Source of the DNA: Planctomycetes bacterium syqfu
GTDB taxonomy: Bacteria; Planctomycetota; Phycisphaerae; Phycisphaerales; Phycisphaeraceae
DNA: 64,000 nucleotides
Reading direction: 5' to 3'
Assembly (NCBI GenBank): GCA_020974905.1
Contig: CP087563.1
Coordinates: 3,472,001-3,536,000 of the forward strand
Both the position numbers and the translations under genes were made by a program. The notes below the pieces were generated by a model. That model saw nothing but the letters and a program-made list of their open reading frames with translations. It was not told where the DNA came from and searched no databases. Of the stretch, positions 1-9,000 are shown in pieces (position 1 is the stretch's first letter; each line of letters opens with the position of its first letter).

Positions 1-2
1 GA

Positions 3-755
3 AAATATGTCAAAGCATGGCGAAAACAACAGGGTCTTAAACCATTGCCACGCGGAAGTGATTTTCTGCATGATGCTTCCGGTCAACCCATCGACTACCT
101 GCTGGGCTACAGTCAACATGTCTGCCCGCGCCCTGACGATTGGCCGGACCATGTGCATGTGACGGGCTATTGGACATTGGCGCGTCAAGATGATTGGCAA
201 CCGCCGGATGACCTGCGTGCGTTTCTGGATGCAGGTCATCCGCCGGTGTACGTGGGCTTTGGTTCGATGTCCGGGCGCGATCCCAAACGGCTGACGGACA
301 TCATCATCAAAGCAGTCAAGCAAGCCAACGTCCGGGCGGTTCTTGCAACGGGTTGGGGTGGTCTGGATGCAGCAGAGTTACCCGATTGCATGTTCAAGAT
401 CGACCAGGCGCCCCATGACTGGTTATTCCCAAGATGCAGCGCAGTCATCCATCACGGCGGAGCAGGCACCACGGCAGCAGGCTTGCGCGCAGGTAAACCC
501 ACGGTGATTTGTGCCTTTGCCTTCGACCAACCCTTCTGGGCCAAACGCGTCTGGGAACTTGGTGTCGGCAGCAAACCGCTACGCCAGAAAAAACTCACCG
601 TGGATCAACTGGCCATCGCGATTGGTGAAGTGACCAACAACCCAACGATCAAACAAAACGCTGCACGTCTGGGCGAACAACTGCGTGTTGAAGATGGTTT
701 AACCAACGCCTTGCAGGTGATCGAGCGATTGATGGTGAAAAAAAACGAGTCATGA
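3..755 (+). CDS. Glycosyltransferase, GT1 / sterol glucosyltransferase-like (5' end outside window)
   Basis: This is the C-terminal part of a GT-B fold glycosyltransferase that would move a sugar from a UDP- or dTDP-sugar to a lipid or small-molecule acceptor. The frame is open from the first bases, so the real start lies before the window. Visible features are VYVGFGSM, which opens the nucleotide-sugar domain, and the donor-site block HHGGAGTTAAGLRAGKPTV followed by FDQPFWA. That block is typical of the GT1 branch containing sterol 3-beta-glucosyltransferases and the GtfB-type antibiotic glycosyltransferases. The His-Gly-Gly stretch binds the nucleotide phosphates in that family. The acceptor cannot be told because the N-terminal domain is missing. 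The stop codon lies inside a perfect palindrome (746-762), after which the repeat region begins. Family call is firm; the sterol-like assignment is an inference from motif resemblance. Confidence 0.85.
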   Translation, partial: KYVKAWRKQQGLKPLPRGSDFLHDASGQPIDYLLGYSQHVCPRPDDWPDHVHVTGYWTLARQDDWQPPDDLRAFLDAGHPPVYVGFGSMSGRDPKRLTDIIIKAVKQANVRAVLATGWGGLDAAELPDCMFKIDQAPHDWLFPRCSAVIHHGGAGTTAAGLRAGKPTVICAFAFDQPFWAKRVWELGVGSKPLRQKKLTVDQLAIAIGEVTNNPTIKQNAARLGEQLRVEDGLTNALQVIERLMVKKNES

Positions 756-801
756 TGACTCGGCTATCTCGGCTTTGTAGTCCGGTCATCTTGGCCGGTG
801 T
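746..801. repeat. Palindrome-containing repeat, copy 1
   Basis: A perfect palindrome CGAGTCATGATGACTCG (746-762) is followed by a short hairpin with CCGG arms (782-798). The same two parts, in the same order and spacing, recur at 55589-55641. The palindrome contains the TGA stop of the glycosyltransferase. It may work as a transcription terminator, but the U-tract is weak. Confidence 0.55.
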
Positions 802-827
802 TTGACGATCAGAATGATACACACGCA

Positions 828-983
828 AGCGCTTCAAATAATTAATCGCCATACCTTCTCTCATTTCGTCACTCCCGCGCAGGCCCGAATCCAGTGGCAT
901 TCTGATGACGCCTGCAAGTTCCACTGGACTCCCGCCTGCGCGGGAGTGACGGGAAGTGGAAATGAATGATTTGAACGACTCTA
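828..983. repeat. MITE-like dispersed repeat family 1, copy A
   Basis: About 155 bp. The outer ends are imperfect inverted repeats (GCGCTTCAAATAATT at the left, ATGATTTGAACG.CTCT at the right). Inside is a second, GC-rich pair: TCACTCCCGCGCAGGC near 869 and GCCTGCGCGGGAGTGA near 936. Between them is the conserved line CCAGTGGCATTCTG. Five further copies lie in this window. There is no coding capacity, so it is either non-autonomous or a REP/MITE-type element. Confidence 0.8.
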
Positions 984-990
984 ACCACAC

Positions 991-1026
991 AAAAAAACAC
1001 GGGACGCCTTGTGAGCATCCCGTGTT
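991..1026 (-). terminator. Rho-independent terminator of the ABC ATPase gene
   Basis: Read on the minus strand, an ACACGGGA/TCCCGTGT stem is followed by seven T residues, about 40 bases after the ATPase stop codon. Confidence 0.8.
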
Positions 1027-1066
1027 GGATCTGTGTCAAATTTAATCTTCAGCTTCGAAGGCTTGA

Positions 1067-2212
1067 TCAACCGACTGTGGCGGCGGCGATCTGTTCCTGC
1101 GGCAGGCTGATGTTCAAACCGTGTGCACCGGGTTCAAAGATGTGCAGACGGCTGGCCGAGACATGCATGGTCACGTTAATGTCGTGCTCAAGTTCTTCAG
1201 CGGGGATACGAGCGATGATACGCTTGCCCTTGGAGGTTTCCAGGTAAGCATCCATTTCCTTACCAAGCGGTTCAACCACGTCGACCTTGGCTTCGAAGGT
1301 CTGGTTTTCACCTTCACCGTAGCCCGGTTCCTTACGCAGACGCATGGCTTCGGGACGCAGACCAAGGATCACTTCCTTGCCCACGTGACCCATCACGCGG
1401 CCGGCCACAACGTCGGTCAGACGGATGGCAAGGCCTTCGCCTTCAAAGAAGACCGCATCGCCGTCCTGGCTGAGTTTACCTTCAATGAAGTTCATCGGGG
1501 GCATCCCCATGAAACCAGCCACGAAACGGTTGACCGGGTAGTTGTAAATGTTCATCGGGGTGTCGATCTGCTGAACCAGACCAATGTCCATGACGCAGAC
1601 GCGATCGCCCAGCGTCATGGCTTCTTCCTGGTCATGGGTCACGTAGATCGTGGTGGTCTTGAGGCGGTGATGCAGGTGCTTGAGTTCAGCACGGGTCGTC
1701 ACACGCAACTTGGCGTCGAGGTTGGACAGCGGTTCGTCGAAGAGGAACGCAGAAGGCTGACGCACGATGGCGCGACCAAGTGCAACACGCTGACGCTGAC
1801 CGCCGGACAATGCCTTGGGTTTACGATCGAGAAATTCGTCGAGGCCGAGGATCGCAGAAGCGTCACGGACGCGCTGATCGATTTCAGCTTTCTTGAATCC
1901 GCGAAGCTTTAAGCCGAAGGCCATGTTCTTGTACACGGTCATGTGCGGGTAAAGTGCGTAGTTCTGGAACACCATGGCAATGTCGCGATCCTTGGGGGGA
2001 ACATCGTTGACGATGCGTTCACCAATGGCGATGGTACCTTCGGAGATTTCTTCCAGGCCGGCAACCATGCGAAGTGTGGTGGACTTACCACAACCCGACG
2101 GACCGACGAGGACGAGAAACTCGCCATCTTGAATGGTGATGTTGACATCTTTGACATCTCGGACATTACCGGGGTAGATTTTCCCCACTGATTCGATTTT
2201 GACTTCGGCCAC
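1067..2212 (-). CDS. ABC transporter ATP-binding protein, MalK/UgpC/MsmX type
   Basis: This is the ATP-hydrolysing subunit of a carbohydrate (CUT1-type) ABC importer, on the cytoplasmic face of the membrane. From the proposed start there are 381 residues: Walker A GPSGCGKST (37-45), Q-loop Gln83, signature LSGGQRQR (135-142), Walker B FLFDEP (156-161) and the H-loop His193, followed by a C-terminal TOBE/OB region as in MalK. The frame extends to 2317, but the likely start is a GTG at 2212, because GGAG sits about seven bases before it and the protein then begins MAEVKIESVGKIYPG like its relatives. No permease or binding-protein gene lies near it. It may therefore serve several importers encoded elsewhere, as MsmX does in Bacillus. 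The family is certain; the transported sugar is unknown. Confidence 0.93.
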   Translation of the reverse strand: MAEVKIESVGKIYPGNVRDVKDVNITIQDGEFLVLVGPSGCGKSTTLRMVAGLEEISEGTIAIGERIVNDVPPKDRDIAMVFQNYALYPHMTVYKNMAFGLKLRGFKKAEIDQRVRDASAILGLDEFLDRKPKALSGGQRQRVALGRAIVRQPSAFLFDEPLSNLDAKLRVTTRAELKHLHHRLKTTTIYVTHDQEEAMTLGDRVCVMDIGLVQQIDTPMNIYNYPVNRFVAGFMGMPPMNFIEGKLSQDGDAVFFEGEGLAIRLTDVVAGRVMGHVGKEVILGLRPEAMRLRKEPGYGEGENQTFEAKVDVVEPLGKEMDAYLETSKGKRIIARIPAEELEHDINVTMHVSASRLHIFEPGAHGLNISLPQEQIAAATVG

Positions 2213-2421
2213 AGAAAAGCTCCAGTTGAATTTAACACATTTAATAAAAAGACCAGACCGGCTGGAAAGTGTAGCAAAGTCATGGCCCATTAGCCAATCC
2301 GATCCCACAATTTTCACCGATGGTGATCAATGTTCGGCCAGCGTTGTGGCGGCTGAAACCGAAAATTTCATTGAATTAATTTTTATCCGGTCAGACGTGA
2401 AAAATCAACCCTGTTGAGCAT
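2213..2421. other. Spacer upstream of the ABC ATPase gene
   Basis: It holds the promoter region of the ATPase gene and the downstream end of the IscX-like gene. No hairpin with a T-tract was found after the IscX-like stop, so the two genes could be on one transcript. Confidence 0.4.
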
Positions 2422-2703
2422 TTATTCTTCGGGTTTGTACGGATTCACCGGCTTGTAGCCGCTACCGTCCTCTTCATCGTCATCATCGCGGAGGTCCTGA
2501 GCTTCCTCATGCCACGCCGCCTGGATCGCTTCAAGAATCTGCTCGTTAACCGGGTGCCCTTCCTGAGCCTTAAAGTCATCAAGCGATTCGACCATCTCAC
2601 GGAGCTTGGTAAACCGCACAGTCAACGGGTCCACCGACGGGTAAGTCTCTGCCAATGCAATGGCTATGTCTTCAACGTCTGTCCAGGAAAAAGTATCGTC
2701 CAT
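2422..2703 (-). CDS. iscX: IscX-like protein (Fe-S cluster assembly modulator)
   Basis: This 93-residue protein matches the small acidic protein IscX (YfhJ) over its first 70 residues. Shared features are an SWTD start, AL..TYPSVDPLTVRFTKL, the DDF segment, and NEQILEAIQAAWHEEAQD. In other bacteria IscX binds the cysteine desulfurase IscS and iron, and tunes Fe-S cluster assembly. Here a tail of about 20 residues follows, rich in Asp and Glu and ending in a Pro/Tyr/Lys repeat (YKPVNPYKPEE), which E. coli IscX lacks. In proteobacteria the gene closes the isc operon; here no iscS, iscU, fdx or hscA is near. The upstream 100 bases hold no other gene. The assignment rests on motif memory and should be reliable for the core domain. 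Confidence 0.8.
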   Translation of the reverse strand: MDDTFSWTDVEDIAIALAETYPSVDPLTVRFTKLREMVESLDDFKAQEGHPVNEQILEAIQAAWHEEAQDLRDDDDEEDGSGYKPVNPYKPEE

Positions 2704-3023
2704 GGCTGCTACTCTTCTGATTCGTCACCATTCTCGGCTACAGGTGGATTGGCCAACACAAAAGCAAACAACGCCATCGGCGCTGAATCTCACACGACCC
2801 GTAGTATAAACCATCTGAGGTTTCAGGTATAGAACACCAATCGATAGAGCCATTTGCATTTTCACTCAAGTGTCGCGTCGTCGTGTGACGCGCGAGCTGT
2901 CAGCTCGCAGCTACTGAATTGGTTTTTCATTGAAGACGCACGCAGACATGAGCACGCCAGACGCGACATTTGAGTGAAAAATGCAAATCCCGCAAGGTCG
3001 TCAGCCCAAGTCTTGAAGCTTTG
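2704..3023. other. Intergenic region without a gene
   Basis: No convincing coding sequence. It contains the 137-bp inverted-repeat element at 2852-2988. The rest is upstream sequence of the IscX-like gene and the tail of the secreted-protein gene. Confidence 0.6.
2852..2988. repeat. 137-bp element with 28-29 bp terminal inverted repeats
   Basis: The left end (2852-2879, beginning ATTTGCATTTTCACTC) and the right end (2960-2988) are reverse complements, apart from one extra T and one mismatch. An internal hairpin GCGAGCT-gtc-AGCTCGC lies at 2892-2908. There is no coding capacity. This structure fits a MITE or a very stable RNA hairpin. No second copy was noticed in this window. Confidence 0.7.
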
Positions 3024-3845
3024 TCATTTTTCGAAAACGACAAAGTCCACCACACCCACATGCTGGGTTGGACTGACTTTCACAATACGCGGCGCGGGCA
3101 TGGTCTGATCAAATTCTGCTAACGAACCATCCTGATACAGGGCGACGATCCGCTGACCCAACCACCGCGCTCTAATCGGCGGGACCTTGCCGGCCTGCTT
3201 GAATCCCTGCCCCATTCTCTGGCCGACGGTTTGATTGGTCTTGTAGAGTTCAAAAAAAGTGTCTGCTGCTGTGGTTAGCAAGACCATATCCTCTACCACC
3301 AGCCAGGAGACATTGGTGGTTGCATCAAGATGCTGTAACGGTTGATGCGGGCTATCAGCGGACTTCAAGGAAATGTAATTGGATCGCTTGATGGACTGGC
3401 TTAATGTCAAAGCGTCCAAAGCAAACGTCTCGGCATACTGCCAGCCCGTGTCATCGACCTTGGCAAGAACAATCAACTGCTCATCGGCAACGGCGATCGA
3501 CACCGCTTCTCGTTGGGCAGGATTGGCTAACGGGCAGTAACCGTAACGCTTGAGCATCGAAGTCTTGCTGTCGGGAAGCGGGTAAAACTCAAGGTGTCGA
3601 TCAGATCGCAGCACGACCAACTCTTTGCCATCGTGTTGAGGTAAAACATCACCAACGGCAACGCCGATGAGCATATCCGCAGCAACCGGGCTGCCAAGCT
3701 TGATCTCAATGGGTTTGGCTTGGACCGTGCCGCCAAGCAGGACTGTCTTGCGATCCGTCAGCGATATCAGCGACATCTCCCCAGCCCCAAGTTGCCTGCT
3801 GCCAATACCAATCACCAAGACTGCAAAAAGCAGATACCTGATCAT
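3024..3845 (-). CDS. Secreted protein of unknown function
   Basis: A 273-residue protein that I do not recognise. The first 22 residues are a signal peptide (MIRYLLFAVLVIGIGSRQLGAG, ending near AGE). The rest reads as short beta-strands broken by polar turns, for example GDVLPQHDGKELVVLRSDRHLEF, which recalls FG-GAP or WD-type propeller blades, but no clear repeat period was established. A good Shine-Dalgarno (AGGAG) precedes the ATG at 3845. It lies 51 bases downstream of the hybrid regulator gene on the same strand and may share its transcript. No enzyme motif is visible. Confidence 0.75.
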   Translation of the reverse strand: MIRYLLFAVLVIGIGSRQLGAGEMSLISLTDRKTVLLGGTVQAKPIEIKLGSPVAADMLIGVAVGDVLPQHDGKELVVLRSDRHLEFYPLPDSKTSMLKRYGYCPLANPAQREAVSIAVADEQLIVLAKVDDTGWQYAETFALDALTLSQSIKRSNYISLKSADSPHQPLQHLDATTNVSWLVVEDMVLLTTAADTFFELYKTNQTVGQRMGQGFKQAGKVPPIRARWLGQRIVALYQDGSLAEFDQTMPAPRIVKVSPTQHVGVVDFVVFEK

Positions 3846-3896
3846 GTTCCATATCTCCTGTTGTTCGATTCATCCCAATATCAATGAGGAATCCGA

Positions 3897-5009
3897 TCAC
3901 GAAACGGATTGCCCATCCCCCCACTGCACAGGTAACACACGACCGGGCAACCACAGTTCTTCCTGGTCGTAAATATCTAACATCAAGTCCACCGCCGCAT
4001 GCCCAAGTTCGTCCATCGGTTGACGCAGATGGGCCAAAGTCGGCGAACATACCTGTGAGGCATTAAGTCCGGTCGACCCGATGAAGCAGACATCCTCGGG
4101 CACCTTGAACCCTTTTTCCAGGCAAACCTGCATCGCACCAATGGCAGTGAGATCACCAATCCCAAACACACAGCGCGGCGGCGTGCTGTGCTGGGCAAGA
4201 TATTGGGTCATAAACTCACGCCCCATCTGTAAGGGAGGTAACTTGCCAGCATCGTTATCCAGCGATACAAACTCCAGACATCCCGGGCGCTCTTCAAGCA
4301 GCCGATCCTGAAATCCGGCGATGAGTTGACGACGGGGAAAGTCGTGTGAACACTTCTCAGAGATTGTCATAAACGGGCCGGGCAGTCGATCCAACACATG
4401 GGATGCCGCCTTGCGACCTGCCCCAAAATAATCCACTGCCACGAAGTTGTATCGGCTCTGGCGATGCGGCATGCCGATCTGCACGATTGGAATTTCATAC
4501 TCTTGAATGAAGTCATGCAACGGCTGATCCTCAACATTGGCCCAACAGAAGATGACACCGCCAAGCTGCTCGCGATGCTCAATGATCAACGCTTTGACAA
4601 GGTCCCAGTCAGGTCCCTGATTCTGACAGTTGAGCACCATCGGCTGAATCTTTTTTGAATTGAGGTACTGAAACATGCTCAAGGTGACATGACTCGACCA
4701 ATCGTCGGACGTGGAGAAGTACTCGGCTTTAGGTGTGAGTAAAGCAATCGCTTTTTTGCGACGCCTCTGACTGGGTTGATGCACAAACACGCCACGGCGT
4801 TGATCGCGCTTGATCAGTCGTTGCGATTCGAGAATTCCCAGCGCAGCAGTAATGGTGTTGGGACTCACCCCCATGTCTTTACTGAGTTGACGAATGGATG
4901 GCAGACGCTGACCGGGCTGAAAATCACCATCACGAATCTGATCACCCAGACACGCGGTCACATGCTGCACCGGTCGATGCTTCGGAGATTCAATCGTATT
5001 ACCTGACAA
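3897..5009 (-). CDS. GntR-LacI hybrid transcriptional regulator
   Basis: A 370-residue DNA-binding protein with a GntR-type winged helix at the N-terminus (residues about 12-80: LGDQIRDGDFQPGQRLPSIRQLSKDMGVSPNTITAALGILE) joined to a LacI-type periplasmic-binding-protein domain (about 88-365). The end of the sensor domain carries IGSTGLNASQVCSPTLAHLRQPMDELG, as in LacI-family proteins. This architecture is known from AraR-type sugar regulators, in which sugar binding releases the operator. The start is TTG at 5009, supported by AAGGGG just upstream; no ATG is available before the helix-turn-helix. It is divergent from the prepilin-like gene at 5245, and the space between holds four TGTRTCAC-like sites (5026-5166), so it probably represses both directions. 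The sugar is unknown. Confidence 0.88.
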   Translation of the reverse strand: MSGNTIESPKHRPVQHVTACLGDQIRDGDFQPGQRLPSIRQLSKDMGVSPNTITAALGILESQRLIKRDQRRGVFVHQPSQRRRKKAIALLTPKAEYFSTSDDWSSHVTLSMFQYLNSKKIQPMVLNCQNQGPDWDLVKALIIEHREQLGGVIFCWANVEDQPLHDFIQEYEIPIVQIGMPHRQSRYNFVAVDYFGAGRKAASHVLDRLPGPFMTISEKCSHDFPRRQLIAGFQDRLLEERPGCLEFVSLDNDAGKLPPLQMGREFMTQYLAQHSTPPRCVFGIGDLTAIGAMQVCLEKGFKVPEDVCFIGSTGLNASQVCSPTLAHLRQPMDELGHAAVDLMLDIYDQEELWLPGRVLPVQWGDGQSVS

Positions 5010-5025
5010 TCAACACCCCTTCCAT

Positions 5026-5166
5026 GGTGTATCACCTTAAACCAATCTGTGTCACACAATAATAGACGTTAAGCAAGAAAACATCAAACAAAAACCTGTA
5101 AAACATATCATTTAGTGTATTTTATTGAATAATATGGGTGATACAGATTATTTTTTGTTTGACACA
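5026..5166. promoter_or_regulatory. Cluster of operator-like TGTRTCAC sites
   Basis: Four related octamers lie between the hybrid regulator and the prepilin-like gene. They are TGTATCAC (5028-5035, inside the palindrome GGTGTATCACC), TGTGTCAC (5048-5055), GTGATACA (5138-5145) and TTGACACA (5159-5166). The last two are in opposite orientation to the first two, and three are flanked by AAT or ATT. The symmetry about the divergent promoters suggests binding by the neighbouring regulator. This is seen by eye only. Confidence 0.55.
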
Positions 5167-5244
5167 GAATAATTCCGCGCCTAGCATTCCAACACGATGC
5201 CCAAAGTCGACTCCGACATCAGGTGACCTTATCTGGAGAATCCG

Positions 5245-5892
5245 ATGCAGCCAACAAGCAGCCCAAAACCTGAGAGTGGACGCGAGAATGCAACACGCCG
5301 TGGCTTTACGCTCATTGAATTACTGGTTGTCATTTCCATCATCAGCATTCTCATCGCCATCCTCTTGCCAGCGCTGGGCAAGGCACGTGAGTCATCACGT
5401 AATGTCAAATGCCTCACGGCACTCAAGCAACAAGGCGTAACCCTTCAGGTCTATTGCAATGATTATGATGACTACTATCCATACAGCAATTTTGATTGGC
5501 TCCAACTGACATGGACCTATATCTACCCGGGCAAGACCATGACCGCTGCCACACCCAATACGCTGAACATGTTCCCCGGCACGATTTACTCCTGTGCGGA
5601 ATTGGAGTTTCGTGATGATATTGGTGTGACCCACCAACGCAGCTATGCGTTTAATATCCGCATGGTGGATAACAGCAGCGCGACACCCAACCGGACCATC
5701 GAAATTCTCAAACCCAACGCCTGCAGCCTGGTGATGGACTATCGTGGCGGGTCGACCCTTGCCAACGTCAATTACGTGAGTCTTCGCCATATGGATTCAT
5801 TTAACAACAGCTTTGCGGATGGACATGCCGCTGGCTTGCGTTGGGATACGGGCTATGCAAGCACGGTTAACACACTCTGGTCCGGGAAGTAA
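5245..5892 (+). CDS. Prepilin-like protein with N-terminal methylation motif and H-x9-DG motif
   Basis: A 215-residue type IV pilin/type II secretion pseudopilin-like protein. Residues 1-20 are a polar leader ending in Gly; the prepilin peptidase site is G20-F21, followed by TLIELLVV with Glu at mature position 5 and a hydrophobic helix ending in [13 protein letters not shown] globular part follows. Near the C-terminus is [14 protein letters not shown], which fits the prepilin-associated H-x9-DG pattern widespread in Planctomycetes and Lentisphaerae. GGAG precedes the ATG at a good distance. It is followed after 140 bases by the GH42-like gene on the same strand and is divergent from a sugar-sensing regulator. 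Export and cleavage are inferred; whether it forms a fibre is unknown. Confidence 0.88.
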   Translation: MQPTSSPKPESGRENATRRGFTLIELLVVISIISILIAILLPALGKARESSRNVKCLTALKQQGVTLQVYCNDYDDYYPYSNFDWLQLTWTYIYPGKTMTAATPNTLNMFPGTIYSCAELEFRDDIGVTHQRSYAFNIRMVDNSSATPNRTIEILKPNACSLVMDYRGGSTLANVNYVSLRHMDSFNNSFADGHAAGLRWDTGYASTVNTLWSGK

Positions 5893-6035
5893 ACCGACAG
5901 GTTCTACTGTTTGAATCAGTCTTCAATGGAGAGCAGGCAGTTGGCAAGGTGATCCCTTCGCGCACTTCACGCATCCGGGCACCCCGCTCATGCAACCTTT
6001 CTTATCCTACCAACAGACAATCAAGGAAGTTTTTC

Positions 6036-9000
6036 ATGTTTCGTTTTTTCGCTGTCGTTCTGAGCATAAGCCTATCTGCTGTGATCGCTGGTTCTGTCTC
6101 TGCGGCCCAATGGACGGACGCATTTGAGTCAGGTGACATGGTGTGTGACTTGTCGGCACTTGATCCTGCCAATACACAGCACACCGCAACACAACCATGG
6201 AACCTGGAACCGAGTGTCTCGGCTATCAGCATTAATGCGTTAAAACCAGAGACCACCTTGCCGGTGAATTTGTCCTTGCCCCAAGGCAGCTTCGGTGTCG
6301 GTCTTTGGATCAACGCAGGCAAAGGCACGACAGTTATCTTCGAGCTGAGTGATGGGACTAAAACCTTCACCCTGGTCGACGGGCAACTTGAAGGGCAATC
6401 CATGGCCAAGCGACAGTCGGGCATGACGACGGTTTACAAAAACTGGACACTCCGCCGAGCCCATTGGCTTGAACCTTCAAACAACATGGTGCTCAAAAGC
6501 ATCACCATCCAACAATCTCACCCATCGGGCTCATTACAACTTGGTGGTTTGTTGGCTTCAATCAAAGGTGCCGACCCCTACCGCGCGACCCGTGTCTGGA
6601 AACTCAAAGATTATGTCCTGCCCAAACCCAGCAGTCTGAACTGGACCGCCATTGCTTATCACGAGTACGGCTTTGGGACCGATGCCGTGATTCGCCCAGC
6701 CGTCTTTGATGACATACTCCACTGCTCAGTGAGTTCCACCCTCCGCGTCACGTTGACCGATTCGTATGACCGCCCAATCCAGACGACCTGGCACGCCCCA
6801 CACACCCTTAAGTCCGGCTTGATCCTGCCACGGCTACCCAAGGCGTGTTATTTTCTGTTGATTGATCAATTCAATCATTCAGGCCACTTGCAGCGCTCCA
6901 GTCGGATGGTTTACCAGGTCCTGCGTGATGACGCCTTGCCTGTTGACCTGCCGATGACCGAAATCGAAAACGCCCATGATCCGATGTGGGTCGAGGGGCA
7001 TGTGGCAGACGGTCCCAGCGGCAACGTGGGACAGGCATGCGTGATGACCGTACATACTCAGCCAATCTTCCGCCGTTTGAAAAACACCGACAAACTGATG
7101 CTGCGCTGGTCAGTGACCGATACCACGGGGATGAATTGGGACTATGGTCGCGTTTGGATTTCGCGTGATGAACCTGCTGCTCAAATCACCGTCCCCTCAG
7201 GCCGCGGAGGCGGGTACGACCTGACGCTGCGTTGGGATCAGCCCTCAGGCGCCATGGTGGATCAGCGAGTGATTCGCTACGGCATTGCAGACACACGCCC
7301 GTTTGAGCCCCCCCATGTTGAGCAGATTGAACTTCGACGCGAGCAGCATCGACCCATGCTCATGGATATGTACTCCACCCACTCTGACCCATCGCAGTAC
7401 GCCCGTCTGCCACAGGCTTCGCTGGTATCGCGCGTGGCAGCGACCTATGTCTCCGGGATCACGCCCCGCCTTGGTGTCCCCTGGGTCGACTTTGAGCCGG
7501 TGCCTGGTTGTTATCAATGGTACATCGTCGAGCGTTACCTGGGTTACGCCCAGATGTCCGGCAAGCCTGTGGGGATCGGCCTTGGTTATTCCGGTGACAA
7601 CATCCCCCAATGGTTGTGGTTTGAAGAACTCATGAGTCAGGATCAGCAAACCATCCACGCGGGCTACCACTATGTCACGCCGATGGGTGACCGTTATGCC
7701 AAGGCACTGGTGCGTGCCAACGAAGCCTTTCTCAACCGATACAAAAACGATTGGCGACTGGCTGGGTTCCATTACTACGCAGGTCCCAGCGAAGGTTTTC
7801 TCACCGACACGCCACCGGACGTCAGCGACTATAGCCCCGACGCACGCGCCAAGTTCCAAACCTACCTTGCAGACAAATATCAACAGATTGAAAAACTCAA
7901 CCAAGCCTGGCAAACCCAATACGAAAACTTCAACGCCATCCATATCCCGCAACCCGATTGGGATCAAACCTGTGAAACGAGCCTGCCTTGGACGGACTTT
8001 CATTTTTTCAAAGTGGACTTTGTGAGTAAGCGACTGGATCAGCTCCAAAGCCGCGCCCGAGCGATTGATCCGAATCACATCATGATGATGTATGGCAAAG
8101 AAGGCTTCGGCCCAACCGGCGCACTGGCCAGCGTGTATCGCAAAAACAATTTCCGATACTCCAACGGCGGTGGTGAAACCGTCATGGCTTACGTACAGAG
8201 TTCGATCATGCAAAGCGCAGGCGTGGATGTGCAATGCGAAGGACACTACGTCCAACCCAATCTCGGATCAGTCACACGTACAGCTGCCAACGCCATCCTC
8301 GCTGGTGGCTATACCGGGCATAATCAGATGTGGGGATTGGTCTGGGCCAAGAAAGCACACGAACTGGTGCCTGAGTATCAGGCGATAAGTCGGTTCAATG
8401 CTGCCATCGCAAAAGTCAGTGATGAACTCAACCAACTGGAACTGGCCACACCCTGGGCAGGATACCACGGGGCGCACCAGGACATCCTCACCGGCAGGAG
8501 CTTTCGCATGCGAGGCAGCCATGCGCTGATGGCGCTGCAAGGCGTGGCAACCAATGTCATGCACCAACCCTGCGCCTGGGTCGATGACACCAGTGAACTC
8601 GCCGCCTTATCGCGTTATCCGCTGATCGTCGACACACACAGCAAGGTACTCACCCAACAGAGCATTGCTGTCATTCTCGATTACGTCAAACAAGGCGGAA
8701 CCTTCGTCGCCTCAGCCTATACCGGTCGTTACCAACCCGGCAGCGACACCGCGACAGACACCTTGATGCGCCAATTGGGTGTTAAACAAATCAAGACCAG
8801 CGATCAACGCATCACCGCAACGGGCATCAGTCTCAGTGAGTTTGCACTACTGACATGGGACAAACAAGCTGCTCCCAAAATCCTACTCACCAATACGCAA
8901 AACCAACCCTTGATTTACGAACTGCCCCTTGGCAAAGGTCGCTTGCTGATCACCGCAGGTTTGCTGGATATCTCACAATCCACGGATTGGCTTAAAGACA

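Noticed and set aside
1121-1912. Long open frame on the plus strand opposite the ABC ATPase
   Set aside because: Its codons mirror the ATPase gene; the protein has no recognisable domain and is rich in His and Gly, typical of an antisense shadow.
7245-8255. 336-codon open frame opposite the GH42-like gene
   Set aside because: No start signal, no domain; explained by codon bias of the real gene on the other strand.
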